DNA of 64,000 bases, taken from Flexivirga caeni (GTDB lineage Bacteria > Actinomycetota > Actinomycetes > Actinomycetales > Dermatophilaceae). A program made the position numbers and the translations under genes. The notes under the pieces were generated by a model. The model searched no databases and was not told where the DNA came from. It saw only the letters and a program-made list of their open reading frames with translations. The stretch lies in contig NZ_RJJQ01000004.1 in the NCBI RefSeq assembly GCF_003724155.1, forward strand, positions 62,001 to 126,000, written 5' to 3'. How positions within the stretch are numbered: position 1 is the first letter of the stretch; each line of letters opens with the position of its first letter. Below are positions 16,120 to 25,599 of this stretch, piece by piece.

Positions 16120-18491
16120 GACACGCTCCCTTCAAGTTCAGTGTCTGCGGCATTCCACGTCCAATCCTGCACCTCGGGCAGATCCTCGCCGTGTGCGCGG
16201 GTCCACTCCTTGGCGCGCCGCCGGGCGTCGACCATCTGCTGCCGGAGTTCGGCCGCACGGGAACCGAGCGAGGGCACCCGGTCGATCACATCCATCACCA
16301 GGTGGAAGCGATCCATGTCGTTCATCATCACCATGTCGAACGGCGTCGTGGTGGTGCCCGCCTCGCGGTAGCCACGCACGTGCAGGTTGTCGTGATTGGT
16401 GCGCCGGTAGGTGAGCCGGTGGATCAGCCAGGGGTAGCCGTGGTAGGCGAAGACCACCGGCCGGTCGGTGGTGAAGAGGGCGTCGAAGTCGCGGCCGGTG
16501 AGTCCGTGCGGGTGCTGTGTCTCGTCCTGCAGCCGCATCAGGTCGACGACGTTGATCATGCGGATCCGCAACTGTGGCAAGTGCTTTCGCAGGATCAAGA
16601 TGGCCGCCAGAACTTCCAGCGTGGGGACGTCACCGGCGGCTGCGAGGACCACGTCGGGGTCGCCCTCGTCGTTCGACGCCCAGTCCCAGATGCCCAGTCC
16701 GCGGGCGCAGTGATCATCTGCCTGGTCCCCGGTGAGCCAGTCGAACTCGGGCTGCTTTCCGGCGACCACGACATTGATGTAGTGGCGGCTCTCCAGGCAG
16801 TGCTTCATCGTGGACAGCAGGGTATTGGTGTCCGGCGGCAGGTAGACCCGGACGATCTCGGACTTCTTGTTGACCACGTGATCGATGAATCCCGGGTCTT
16901 GGTGCGAGAAACCGTTGTGGTCCTGGCGCCATACATGCGAGGTCAGCAGGTAGTTCAGCGACGACACCGGCGGCCGCCAGTCGATGCTGCGCGTGGTGTG
17001 CAACCACTTCGCGTGCTGGTTGACCATGGAGTCGACGATGTGGATGAACGCCTCGTAACACGAGAACAATCCGTGCCGGCCGGTGAGCAGATAGCCCTCC
17101 AGCCAGCCCTGGCAGGTGTGCTCGGAGAGCATCTCGACCACGCGCCCGGTGTGCGCGAGGTGTTCGTCGATCGGCCGGATCTCCGCGCCGAAGACCTTGT
17201 CCGTCACCTGGTAAACCGCGTCCAGCCGGTTCGACGCCGTCTCGTCCGGCCCGAAGAGGCGGAACGAGTCCGGGTTGTCGCGGACGACATCGATCAGCAT
17301 GCGGCCGAACTCGCGAGTGGCCTCGTGGACGGTAGCGCCGGGCGACGGGACGCTCACGGCATACGAACGGAAATCCTTGATGCGCAACGGTTTACGGAGT
17401 AACCCACCGTTGGCGTGGGGATTGGCGCTCATTCGCCGGGTCCCGATCGGCGCCAGCGCCGCGATCTCCTCGCGCACCCGCCCGTCCTCGTCGAAAAGCT
17501 CGCGGGGCCGGTAGGACTCCATCCACTCCTGCAACTGCCGGCGGTGGGTGTCGTTGTCGCGCGTGCCGGCCAGCGGCACCTGGTGCGCGCGCCAGGTCCC
17601 CTCGACCGGGACGCCGTCGACTTCACGCGGCCCGGTCCAGCCCTTCGGGGTGACCAGCAGGATCATCGGCCAGGTGGGCCGGTGGTATGGCGCGCCGCTG
17701 CGCGCCTCCTGCTGGATCGCGGTGATCAGGTCGTGGGCCCGATCCATCGCTGCAGCCATCTGCTGATGCACGTCGAACGGGTCGTCGCCTTCCACGACGA
17801 TGACCTCGTGCCCGAATCCCTCCAGCAGCTTGGTCAGCTCTTCACGCGAAATCCTCGCTGGCACAGTGGGGTTGGCGATCTTGAAGCCATTGAGGTGCAA
17901 TATCGGCAGGACCGCGCCGTCGTGCACCGGGTCGACGAACTTGTTGGCGTGCCACGAGGTCGCCAGCGGTCCGGTCTCGAACTCTCCGTCGCCGACGACG
18001 GCGGCGACCACCAGGTCAGGGTTGTCCATCGCGGCGCCGTAGGCGTGCGACAGCACGTACCCGAGTTCGCCTCCTTCGTGGATCGACCCGGGTGTTTCCG
18101 GAGCGACGTGGCTCGGGATGCCGCCGGGGAAGGAGAACTGGCGGAACAGCGACCGCATCCCGTCGCGGTCCCGGCTGATCCGGGGGTAGACCTCGCTGTA
18201 GGTGCCGTCCAGGTATGCCGAGGCGACCGCGGCGGGACCGCCGTGACCGGGCCCGGCGAGGAAGATCGCGTTGACGTCGCGTTCGCGGATCAGTCTGTTG
18301 AGGTGTGCATAGATCAGGTTCAGGCCGGGCGTGGTGCCCCAGTGGCCGAGTAGCCGTGGCTTGATGTCGTCGCGGCGCAGCTCGCGTTCAAGCAGCGGGT
18401 TGTCCATGAGGTAGATCTGGCCGACAGCGAGATAGTTGGCCGCACGGAACCAGGAGTCGATGCCGGAGATTTCGTCAGCGGTCAGCGTCAT
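16116..18491 (-). CDS. xfp: Phosphoketolase (xylulose-5-P / fructose-6-P)
   Basis: Thiamine-diphosphate enzyme that splits xylulose 5-phosphate (and often fructose 6-phosphate) with phosphate into acetyl phosphate and an aldose phosphate. At 791 residues it is full length. Visible features are [20 protein letters not shown] near the start, the TPP motif [20 protein letters not shown] ending in the N of HANKF, the substrate loop [11 protein letters not shown], and a C-terminal transketolase-like part with [18 protein letters not shown] 18491 is the start. It opens the xfp-usp-ackA operon, diverging from the aldo/keto reductase across 63 bases. Substrate choice between C5 and C6 is not resolved. 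Confidence 0.95.
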   Translation of the reverse strand: MTLTADEISGIDSWFRAANYLAVGQIYLMDNPLLERELRRDDIKPRLLGHWGTTPGLNLIYAHLNRLIRERDVNAIFLAGPGHGGPAAVASAYLDGTYSEVYPRISRDRDGMRSLFRQFSFPGGIPSHVAPETPGSIHEGGELGYVLSHAYGAAMDNPDLVVAAVVGDGEFETGPLATSWHANKFVDPVHDGAVLPILHLNGFKIANPTVPARISREELTKLLEGFGHEVIVVEGDDPFDVHQQMAAAMDRAHDLITAIQQEARSGAPYHRPTWPMILLVTPKGWTGPREVDGVPVEGTWRAHQVPLAGTRDNDTHRRQLQEWMESYRPRELFDEDGRVREEIAALAPIGTRRMSANPHANGGLLRKPLRIKDFRSYAVSVPSPGATVHEATREFGRMLIDVVRDNPDSFRLFGPDETASNRLDAVYQVTDKVFGAEIRPIDEHLAHTGRVVEMLSEHTCQGWLEGYLLTGRHGLFSCYEAFIHIVDSMVNQHAKWLHTTRSIDWRPPVSSLNYLLTSHVWRQDHNGFSHQDPGFIDHVVNKKSEIVRVYLPPDTNTLLSTMKHCLESRHYINVVVAGKQPEFDWLTGDQADDHCARGLGIWDWASNDEGDPDVVLAAAGDVPTLEVLAAILILRKHLPQLRIRMINVVDLMRLQDETQHPHGLTGRDFDALFTTDRPVVFAYHGYPWLIHRLTYRRTNHDNLHVRGYREAGTTTTPFDMVMMNDMDRFHLVMDVIDRVPSLGSRAAELRQQMVDARRRAKEWTRAHGEDLPEVQDWTWNAADTELEGSVS

Positions 18492-18554
18492 ACGACGAGT
18501 CTCTACCCGCGAGACGGCCCGCGCCAGGGACCATGGTCACCCCGGTGCGCTTGA

Positions 18555-19607
18555 ATGTATGACGTGACGATGCACGCAGACGACTACCAGGCAAGCCGCG
18601 GCCGCTACGACTCGATGAGCTACCGCCGTTGCGGCACAAGCGGATTGGACCTGCCGGCGATTTCGCTAGGCCTCTGGCACAACTTCGGCGACGACGTCCC
18701 GCTCGACCGGCAGCGCGCCATCCTGCGTCGCGCCTTCGATTGCGGCGTGACGCACTTCGACCTGGCCAACAACTACGGCCCGCCATACGGCTCGGCGGAG
18801 CGCAACTTCGGCGCCATCTTCGCGCAGGACTTCCGGCGCTACCGCGACGAGCTCATCCTGTCGACGAAGGCCGGCTACGACATGTGGCCGGGTCCCTACG
18901 GCCAGGGTGGCGGCTCCCGGAAATACCTGCTCGCTTCGCTGGACCAGTCCCTGCAGCGCATGGGCGTCGATTACGTCGACATCTTCTACAGTCACCGGTT
19001 CGACGAGACGACGCCGTTGGAGGAGACGCTCGGCGCCCTCGACACCGCGGTCCGGCAGGGCAAGGCACTGTATGTCGGGATCTCGTCATACAGCGGGCAG
19101 CGCACGCGGGAGGCCATCGAGATCCTGCGCAGGCTCGGCACTCCGCTGCTGATCCACCAGCCGTCCTACTCGATGCTGAACCGCTGGGTCGAGGATGACC
19201 TGCTCGACGTGCTGGGCGTGAACGGCGTTGGCTGCATTGCGTTTTCACCGTTGGCTCAGGGGATGCTCACCGACAAGTACCTCAAGGGCGTGCCGGAGGG
19301 TTCGCGCGCCGCGCAGGGCAAGTCCCTGGACCCGAAGCTGCTCACGGAGGACGCGCTCAAGCACGTTCGGGCGCTCAACCGGATCGCGAAGACCCGCGGA
19401 CAATCGCTGGCCCAGCTCGCGCTCGCGTGGGTGCTGCGCGACGCGCGCGTCACCTCCGCGTTGATCGGTGCCTCCAGCGTGCAGCAACTCGAGGGCAGCC
19501 TCGGCGCCCTCGACAACCTCGACTTCGCCGACGACGAGTTGAAGAAGATCGACCGCCACGCCGTCGAGGCGGGCATCAACTTGTGGGCGAGGTCGTCCGC
19601 GGGCTGA
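18555..19607 (+). CDS. Aldo/keto reductase, YghZ / L-glyceraldehyde 3-phosphate reductase type
   Basis: NADPH-dependent reductase of the AKR14 (YghZ) group, which detoxifies methylglyoxal or reduces L-glyceraldehyde 3-phosphate in E. coli. Motifs: SYRRCGTSGLDLPAISLGLW at the front, FDLANNYGPPYGSAE (catalytic D and Y), ILSTKAGYDMWPGPYGQGG (catalytic K), YSHRFDETTPLEETLGAL (catalytic H) and a C-terminal cofactor region SALIGASSVQQLEGSLG. From ATG 18555 it is 350 residues; ATG 18570 in the same frame is as likely a start. The position next to phosphoketolase suggests handling of triose or small aldehydes, which is inference. Confidence 0.9.
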   Translation: MYDVTMHADDYQASRGRYDSMSYRRCGTSGLDLPAISLGLWHNFGDDVPLDRQRAILRRAFDCGVTHFDLANNYGPPYGSAERNFGAIFAQDFRRYRDELILSTKAGYDMWPGPYGQGGGSRKYLLASLDQSLQRMGVDYVDIFYSHRFDETTPLEETLGALDTAVRQGKALYVGISSYSGQRTREAIEILRRLGTPLLIHQPSYSMLNRWVEDDLLDVLGVNGVGCIAFSPLAQGMLTDKYLKGVPEGSRAAQGKSLDPKLLTEDALKHVRALNRIAKTRGQSLAQLALAWVLRDARVTSALIGASSVQQLEGSLGALDNLDFADDELKKIDRHAVEAGINLWARSSAG

Positions 19608-19642
19608 CCGCCGAGGCGGCGTGGCACGTCATACCCGGCCGT

Positions 19643-19663
19643 AACCCTCGACGGTCGAAGGTT
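19643..19663. repeat. Palindrome family D, copy 3
   Basis: AACCCTCGACGGTCGAAGGTT, identical to the copy at 3457-3477, again followed by GCGTA, and 36 bases after the stop of the aldo/keto reductase gene. Confidence 0.9.
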
Positions 19664-19772
19664 GCGTACACCGGGGGCGCCATACCGCCGCGCCCGCTAC
19701 GCCCGCCGAAGGACCGCTGGACCGATCCTGAGTGTCAGCCGTGCACATCGCCGAATCCCTTGACACCCAAAT

Positions 19773-19836
19773 GTTGAAGTGCTTGCATTCCTTTGGTCGA
19801 AAGTGAACGAATTTGTTTGATTCTCGACACTTCAAC
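19773..19836 (+). promoter_or_regulatory. Operator-like inverted repeat upstream of the sugar importer
   Basis: Perfect 9-base arms GTTGAAGTG (19773-19781) and CACTTCAAC (19828-19836), 46 bases apart, in an AT-rich stretch (19770-19845) that stands out from the GC-rich surroundings and precedes the solute-binding protein gene. Two operator half sites for a looping or multimeric repressor fit this layout. No regulator gene is adjacent. Confidence 0.6.
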
Positions 19837-19874
19837 TCCTTGGGCAGCAATGCCGTTCATCGGAAGGCCACATC

Positions 19875-21272
19875 ATGGTCGAGTCAGCAGACACTCCTTC
19901 GAACACTGGACCCGGCGCCCAGGGCATCGCCCGACGCCTCGGCCTCGGTGCCCCGGTCACCCGGCGCGGCGCGCTCGCGGGCGCGGCGGCGATCGCCGGC
20001 GCCGGCTTCCTCAGCGCGTGCGGGACAAAGGGCAGCGGCGGCGGAGGAAAGAGTGCCGCCCCGACCGGCGCCGACAAGAAGTCCGGCGGCGGCAACTCGG
20101 TCACCTTCGGGTCCAACTACTCCGACCCGGCCCCGAAAGAGGCGTTCGCGTCGCTGATCTCCGCCGCGGAGGCCAAGACCGGGGTCAAGGTGACGATCAA
20201 CACCGTCGACCACAACACCTTCCAGAACAACATCAATTCCTACCTGCAAGGCACCCCGAACGACCTGTTCACCTGGTTCGCCGGATACCGGCTGCAGACC
20301 TTCGCCTCCAAGGGTCTGATCGACCAGATCGACGACGTCTGGGACACGATCGGCAGCGGCTTCCCCGACCCGATCAAGGCCCTGTCCAAGGGTGCCGACG
20401 GGCATTACTACCTGGTGCCGATCTACAACTACCCCTGGGTCGTCTTCCAGAACATGACGGTCTTCGACAAGCACGGCTACGAGGTCCCGAAGGACTGGGA
20501 CTCGCTGATCACGTTGTGCAAGAAGATCAAGGGCGACGGGCTCATTCCGTTCGCGTTCGCGCAGAAGGACGGCTGGCCCGCGCTGGGCACGTTCGACATC
20601 CTCAACCTGCGGATCAACGGCTTCGAGTTCCACATGCAGCTGTGCCAGCACAAGGTGCCGTGGACCGACTCACGCCTCACCGCGGTCTTCGACCACTGGC
20701 GGGAGTTGCTGCCCTACTGCCAGACCGGTGCCACCGGCCGCATCTGGCAGGACGCCGCGAAGACGCTGGAGAGCGGGCAGGCGGCGATGATGTTCCAGGG
20801 CACCAACCAGGTCGCCGCGCAGTATGTCGCGGACAAGGCCGACCTGAAGGCCCTCGACTTCTTCGTCTACCCGGAGATCAACCCCACCTGGGCCCAGGAC
20901 TTCATGGACGCTCCGGCGGACGGTTTCTGTATCTCGGCCAAGGCGAAGAACGTCACCGCTGCCAAGAAACTGCTCGAATACATCGGGACGGGTGACGCCG
21001 AGGCGGCATACCTGAAGTACGACCAGTGGGACGTTGCCGTGGCCTCCGATGCGAAGGTGCCGAGCTACAACGCCATCCAGAAGAAGTCGGTGGACGTCAT
21101 CAGTAAGTGCAAGTCGGTCGCGCAGTTCCTCGACCGTGACAGCGACGGTGGGTTCGCCGACAACACAGTCGCTGCCGCGTTCGACAGCTTCATCAACAAC
21201 CCGACCGCGGGTGAGGCCAAGTCGATCATGAAGAGTCTCGAAGCCCAGGCGAAGACCGTCTTCACGTCATGA
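19875..21272 (+). CDS. Sugar ABC transporter substrate-binding lipoprotein
   Basis: Extracellular solute-binding protein (family 1) that captures a sugar for the two permeases that follow. It is 465 residues with a twin-arginine-like VTRRGALAGAAAIAG signal and a lipobox FLSAC (lipidated Cys about residue 49), then a Gly/Lys-rich tether. The mature part has the usual TVDHNTFQNNINSYLQG and DVWDTIGSGFPD regions of this family. ATG 19875. Its stop overlaps the next gene by 4 bases. With the GH36 alpha-galactosidase downstream, alpha-galactosides such as melibiose or raffinose are the likely ligands; this is inference. Confidence 0.9.
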   Translation: MVESADTPSNTGPGAQGIARRLGLGAPVTRRGALAGAAAIAGAGFLSACGTKGSGGGGKSAAPTGADKKSGGGNSVTFGSNYSDPAPKEAFASLISAAEAKTGVKVTINTVDHNTFQNNINSYLQGTPNDLFTWFAGYRLQTFASKGLIDQIDDVWDTIGSGFPDPIKALSKGADGHYYLVPIYNYPWVVFQNMTVFDKHGYEVPKDWDSLITLCKKIKGDGLIPFAFAQKDGWPALGTFDILNLRINGFEFHMQLCQHKVPWTDSRLTAVFDHWRELLPYCQTGATGRIWQDAAKTLESGQAAMMFQGTNQVAAQYVADKADLKALDFFVYPEINPTWAQDFMDAPADGFCISAKAKNVTAAKKLLEYIGTGDAEAAYLKYDQWDVAVASDAKVPSYNAIQKKSVDVISKCKSVAQFLDRDSDGGFADNTVAAAFDSFINNPTAGEAKSIMKSLEAQAKTVFTS

Positions 21273-22237
21273 CGCACAGCGACGTGCGCGCGGCTCCGGC
21301 AGCAAAATCGCCGGGGCCGCCGCGCCGCCGACGGAGGCGTCTACGGGCGTTCTCCCGGCGCGACAAAGTGCTGATGGCGGTGATGCTCGGCATCCCGCTG
21401 CTCGCCGACGTGTGCTTCATCTGGCTGCCGGCAGTAGCCACGGTCGGGCTGTCCTTCACCACCTGGGACAACCTCGGCGGCTTCAGCTCGATCAAGAACA
21501 ACGGCCTGGGCAACTATAAGTTCGCCGCGCAGGTCGACCCGCAGTTCTGGCCGGCGATCTGGCACAACGTGCTGTGGCTGCTGGTGTTCGTCTGCATCGC
21601 CACGCCGCTCGGCATGCTCTTCGCGGTGCTGATCGACCGCAACATCCGCGGCAGCCGGATCTACCAGAGTGTGCTGTTCCTGCCGGTGATGTTGTCCCTG
21701 GCACTGATCGGCATCATCTGGGAGCTGATCTACTCCCAGAACTTCGGCCTGCTCAACACGATCCTCGGACGAACCGGGAACACCAACGCCATCGACTGGC
21801 TCGGCAACCCGCACCTGAACCTGTGGGCGGTGCTCGTCGAGGCCAGCTGGCGGCAGGCCGGCTATGTGATGGTGCTCTATCTGGCCGGACTGAAGGCCGT
21901 CGACCCGACATTGCGGGAAGCGGCCGCACTGGACGGCGCCGGCGCCTGGACGACGTTCTGGCGGGTCATTTTCCCGGTGATGCGCCCGATCAACGTCGTC
22001 ATCCTGGTCATCACCGTGATCGAGTCGCTGCGCGCCTACGACTTGGTCTACATCACGTCCAAGGGTGCGGTGCTGCCTGGCCTGGAGCTGCTGTCGATGC
22101 TCGTCACCGAATGGATCATGGGCCAGACCCAGCGCATCGGTTACGGATCCGCGCTGGCGACGGTGTTGCTGCTGGTCTCCCTGGTGCCCATCTGCATCTT
22201 CTTGTGGACCAACTTCCGGAAGGAGCGGACCCGATGA
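21269..22237 (+). CDS. Sugar ABC transporter permease, MalF-type
   Basis: Inner-membrane permease of 322 residues with six to seven hydrophobic segments, beginning with a basic N-terminus (PPRRRRRRLRAFSRR) and ADVCFIWLPAVATVGLSF. The cytoplasmic EAA loop that docks to the ATPase is visible as LREAAALDGAGAWTTFWRVI. The start ATG 21269 overlaps the binding-protein stop, and the stop overlaps the next permease (ATGA both times), so the genes are translationally coupled. No ATPase gene lies in this cluster; actinobacterial sugar importers often share MsiK encoded elsewhere. Confidence 0.9.
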   Translation: MTHSDVRAAPAAKSPGPPRRRRRRLRAFSRRDKVLMAVMLGIPLLADVCFIWLPAVATVGLSFTTWDNLGGFSSIKNNGLGNYKFAAQVDPQFWPAIWHNVLWLLVFVCIATPLGMLFAVLIDRNIRGSRIYQSVLFLPVMLSLALIGIIWELIYSQNFGLLNTILGRTGNTNAIDWLGNPHLNLWAVLVEASWRQAGYVMVLYLAGLKAVDPTLREAAALDGAGAWTTFWRVIFPVMRPINVVILVITVIESLRAYDLVYITSKGAVLPGLELLSMLVTEWIMGQTQRIGYGSALATVLLLVSLVPICIFLWTNFRKERTR

Positions 22238-23136
22238 CCGCCACCGCAAAAGTGTCGGCGCCCCCCGGGGTCGGTGCCCGGACTCCCGCGGGACGAATCG
22301 CCGCAACGGCGTTCATGATCGTGATGACCGTGTTGTGGATCCTGCCCATCGTCTTCGCGATCTACGTGGCGTTGCGGCCGATGGCGAGCACCGCCAAGTA
22401 TGGCTACGTCTCGCTGCCGCACGGCGGGCTGACGTTCCACAACTTCAGCTCCGCCTGGTCGCAGGGCGACATGGTCCACTACTTCCTCAATACGGTCTAC
22501 ATCGTGGTGCCGGCGGTGATCGTCACCCTGGTGCTGGCATCGGCGGTCGCGTTCGTGCTGTCCCGGCTGCGGACCTGGTGGAGCGTGGCGCTGCTGATCC
22601 TCTTCACAGCAGGCAATCTGCTGCCGCCGCAGGCGATCATCACCCCGCTCTACTGGATCTACACCCAGCTCGTCGTGCCCGGGTGGATGAGCTCGTCCGG
22701 CACGCTCTACAACACCTACCTCGGGCTGATCATCATCAATGTCACCTTCCAGTTGGGCTTCTGCGTCTTCGTGCTGCGCAACTTCATGGCGAGCATCCCC
22801 GAGGAGATGTACGAAGCCGCTCGGGTCGACGGTGCGAGCGTATTCACCCAGTGGTGGCGGCTGACGCTGCCGATGTGCCGCCCGGCGCTCGCCGCACTGG
22901 GAACCCTGCTGACGACGTGGATCTACAACGACTTCTTCTGGGCGACGGTGCTGATGAGTTCGGGCAGCAAACGCCCGATCACCTCTGCCCTCAACGATTT
23001 GCAAGGGCAGTTCGTCAGCAACCAGAACCAGATCGCGGCCGCGGCGCTCCTCGCCGCGATCCCGACCCTGGTCGTCTACCTGGTGCTGCAACGGCAGTTC
23101 ATCGCCGGGCTCTCGCTCGGCTCCACCAAGGCCTGA
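22234..23136 (+). CDS. Sugar ABC transporter permease, MalG-type
   Basis: Second permease, 300 residues from ATG 22234. Six membrane segments, the first IAATAFMIVMTVLWILPIVF, and the EAA loop EMYEAARVDGASVFTQWWRL that contacts the ATPase. It pairs with the MalF-type partner to form the channel. The C-terminal FIAGLSLGSTKA is typical of MalG proteins in oligosaccharide importers. It is followed after 33 bases by a small ORF with a strong RBS and then the alpha-galactosidase gene. Confidence 0.9.
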   Translation: MTATAKVSAPPGVGARTPAGRIAATAFMIVMTVLWILPIVFAIYVALRPMASTAKYGYVSLPHGGLTFHNFSSAWSQGDMVHYFLNTVYIVVPAVIVTLVLASAVAFVLSRLRTWWSVALLILFTAGNLLPPQAIITPLYWIYTQLVVPGWMSSSGTLYNTYLGLIIINVTFQLGFCVFVLRNFMASIPEEMYEAARVDGASVFTQWWRLTLPMCRPALAALGTLLTTWIYNDFFWATVLMSSGSKRPITSALNDLQGQFVSNQNQIAAAALLAAIPTLVVYLVLQRQFIAGLSLGSTKA

Positions 23137-23169
23137 CCTTCCTGGCCCGGCCGGTTCGACAGGAGAGCC

Positions 23170-23373
23170 ATGAACTCTTGCTCCCGAGTTGCCGACGTCA
23201 CCGGGATCTGCCACCTTTCCGGGGCCGTGGGTGCCGAAGGCAGCCGAGTCCAGTGGGTTCGCCGTGACCTCCTGAGATGTCCCCTCAACGCCGGCCACGC
23301 GTCCGCCACTGCTGACGCGGATGCGCGGCCGGTCCCCATTTTCCCCGTCAGGCAACAGAATTGGACAACGTGA
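23170..23373 (+). CDS. Small ORF (67 aa) coupled to the alpha-galactosidase start
   Basis: ATG 23170 is preceded by CAGGAGAG at ideal spacing, and the TGA at 23371-23373 overlaps the GTG 23370 start of the alpha-galactosidase gene (GTGA), the same linkage used by the other genes of this operon. The product is not hydrophobic, has Cys at positions 4, 14 and 36 (NSCSRVADVTGICHLSG), and matches no family I know. It may be a real small protein or a leader ORF whose translation drives the next gene. The distinctive RBS and stop/start overlap are the case for it. Confidence 0.5.
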   Translation: MNSCSRVADVTGICHLSGAVGAEGSRVQWVRRDLLRCPLNAGHASATADADARPVPIFPVRQQNWTT

Positions 23374-25493
23374 CCATGCTCTTTCCCGGGTGTGCCGGAA
23401 CGAATCTCTGCTTCGACGAGCCCGTGGCGGGCGAGCCGCTCCCGCTGCTCAGGCCGGTGGTGTGGGGGCACGGAGCTGCAGCTGGGGACGGGCTGTCGCC
23501 GCGTCCCGGCCGTCCGTTGCTGATCGAGGGCTGGCGCCCCGATGTCGTGCGCCCGGGCTTGGCCGGGCATCGCGTCGTCGCGGACTCCGGGTCGGGGTTT
23601 GCGGCCGGCCGTTCGTGGACCACGAAGTTTCTGCTCTCGTCGATCTCGCGGACCGATCGTGTTCTCACGATGAGCGCCGAGGATCGCGACGCCGGTCTCG
23701 GGTTGGAGACCGAGGTGGAGTCGTTGCTGGGCGGCGCCATACGCATCCGGCATACGGTGACCAATCGCGCGCCCGGCCACTACCTGCTGGACGAACTGTC
23801 GGTGAGCGTGCCGATCGCTGACGATCTCACCGAGGTGCTCGACTTCACCGGGCGGCACGGCGGCGAGCGATCACCGCAGCGGCACCACGTTGCCGATGGT
23901 GTGTGGCTGAGGGAGTCGCGCGCCGGCAAGCCGGGCTGCGGCTCGGCGACGATGCTGGTCGCGGGGACTTCTGGTTTTGGCTTCGCGCACGGCGACCTGG
24001 TGGGGCTGGCCGTGGCGTGGGGCGGCAATTCGCGCATCGGCATCCAGCGTGGACCGCAAGGTGTTGCAGCACTTTTCGGCGGTGAGCTGTTGCAGCCTGG
24101 TGAGGTCGTGCTCGGCGAGGGCGAGAGTTATCGCACTCCGTGGGTGTTCGTCGTCGCTGCGGGCGACGGGCTCGACGGCGTGGCCGGTGCACTGCACGAC
24201 TGGCAGCGTTCGCTGCCGGCGCACCCGGGCCCGCAGCCGGCGACGCTGAACGTGTGGGAGGCGGTCTATTTCGATCACCGGCTGGAGAAGCTCGAGGAAC
24301 TCGCCCGCCTCGCGGCCCGGGTCGGGATGGAACGCTTCGTGCTCGACGACGGCTGGTTCCATCTGCGGCGAGGGGACCACGCCGGCCTCGGTGACTGGTG
24401 GGTCGACGATCAGGTGTGGCCCGAGGGCCTGCGCCCGCTGGCCGACACCGTGCACGGATTCGGCATGGCGTTCGGGCTCTGGTTCGAGCCGGAGATGGTC
24501 AACCCCGACTCCGACCTGTTCCGGGCGCACCCGGAGTGGGTGCTGCAGCCGGCCGGGCGATTGCCGGCGGAGCAGCGCCGTCAGCAAGTGCTGGATCTGA
24601 CACAGGACGCTGCCTGGCGGTGGGTCCGCGACCGCATAGATGCCGTATTGACAGAGGCATCAGTCGATTTCGTGAAGTGGGACCACAATCGCGATCTGCT
24701 GGAGGCTGGCAGCACTGCCGCCAGGGGAGCCCCGGCATACCACGCCCAGAACGTGGCCTATCTGCGTCTGCTCGACGACCTGCGGGAGCGGCATCCGCAG
24801 ATCGCCTGGGAGTCGTGCGCGAGCGGTGGCGGCCGGATCGACCTCGGCACGATCGAGCACGTGCAGCGGTTCTGGACCTCGGATATGACGGATGCGCTTG
24901 CCCGGCAACGGATCCAGCGGTGGACGGTGCAGCTGATCGCTCCCGAATACCTCGGCGCGCACATTTCGGCGCCGGGGTCGCATCAGACGGGCCGGCATTT
25001 CGATCTCGATTTCCGGGCCGGCACAGCGCTTTTCGGATCATTCGGCATCGAGTGGGACCTCACCGCAGCGACGGAGGAAGACCTGGACCGGATCGCCGAG
25101 TGGACGCGGATCTACCGTGCGCATCGCGCGTTGCTGCAGGGCGGCCGGACCTTCCGCTGTGATCTGCCGGGCGCGGAGGTGCATGGCTACGGCGTCGTCG
25201 CGCCCGACGGTGGGGCGGCGATCCTGGCACTGGCCCAGCTCGACGAGAGCGTCGCCAATCGCGGTGTGACACTGCGGATTCCGGGTCTGCGGCCGGACGC
25301 GTCATACCGGGTCTCGTGGCTGGGTCCGGTGGACCTCGCCGCAGGTTCGGGTACGCCGGCACTCGACCCGGCCGGACCGCTGGGCGATCACCCGATCTCC
25401 GGCGCAGCCCTGGCGGAGACCGGTCTGTGGCTGCCCCGGCGCAAGCCGGAGACGATCACCGTCATGCATATCGCCGTTGCGGAGCCCGAGTAG
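23370..25493 (+). CDS. Alpha-galactosidase, glycoside hydrolase family 36
   Basis: Cytosolic retaining enzyme that removes alpha-1,6-galactose from imported oligosaccharides. From GTG 23370 it is 707 residues, with the N-terminal beta-sandwich, then the catalytic barrel starting LNVWEAVYFDH, the ERFVLDDGWF motif, FGLWFEPEMVNPDSDLF, the nucleophile Asp about residue 438 in FVKWDHNRDL, and the acid/base Asp about residue 505 in RFWTSDMTDAL. The CASGGGRID loop binds substrate. TTG 23361 is an alternative in-frame start but GTG 23370 overlaps the small ORF stop. It closes the importer operon. Confident family assignment. Confidence 0.9.
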   Translation: MTMLFPGCAGTNLCFDEPVAGEPLPLLRPVVWGHGAAAGDGLSPRPGRPLLIEGWRPDVVRPGLAGHRVVADSGSGFAAGRSWTTKFLLSSISRTDRVLTMSAEDRDAGLGLETEVESLLGGAIRIRHTVTNRAPGHYLLDELSVSVPIADDLTEVLDFTGRHGGERSPQRHHVADGVWLRESRAGKPGCGSATMLVAGTSGFGFAHGDLVGLAVAWGGNSRIGIQRGPQGVAALFGGELLQPGEVVLGEGESYRTPWVFVVAAGDGLDGVAGALHDWQRSLPAHPGPQPATLNVWEAVYFDHRLEKLEELARLAARVGMERFVLDDGWFHLRRGDHAGLGDWWVDDQVWPEGLRPLADTVHGFGMAFGLWFEPEMVNPDSDLFRAHPEWVLQPAGRLPAEQRRQQVLDLTQDAAWRWVRDRIDAVLTEASVDFVKWDHNRDLLEAGSTAARGAPAYHAQNVAYLRLLDDLRERHPQIAWESCASGGGRIDLGTIEHVQRFWTSDMTDALARQRIQRWTVQLIAPEYLGAHISAPGSHQTGRHFDLDFRAGTALFGSFGIEWDLTAATEEDLDRIAEWTRIYRAHRALLQGGRTFRCDLPGAEVHGYGVVAPDGGAAILALAQLDESVANRGVTLRIPGLRPDASYRVSWLGPVDLAAGSGTPALDPAGPLGDHPISGAALAETGLWLPRRKPETITVMHIAVAEPE

Positions 25494-25544
25494 AGGCATG
25501 CCTCCGAGCGGTGTGAGACGACGACCAGCACGGTGCCGGTGCTC

Positions 25545-25594
25545 CGCGAGCTTGCGAGCGGGAGCCGGCGCTGGGCTGCGAGGAGTCGAGCCAG
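25545..25594. repeat. Family F hairpin repeat between convergent genes
   Basis: CGAGCTTGCGAGC within an imperfect hairpin, followed by GCGAGGAGTCGAGC. The same two blocks occur at 59280-59330 after pdxH. It lies between the convergent alpha-galactosidase and SDR genes and likely serves as a bidirectional terminator. Confidence 0.65.
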
Positions 25595-25599
25595 ATAGC

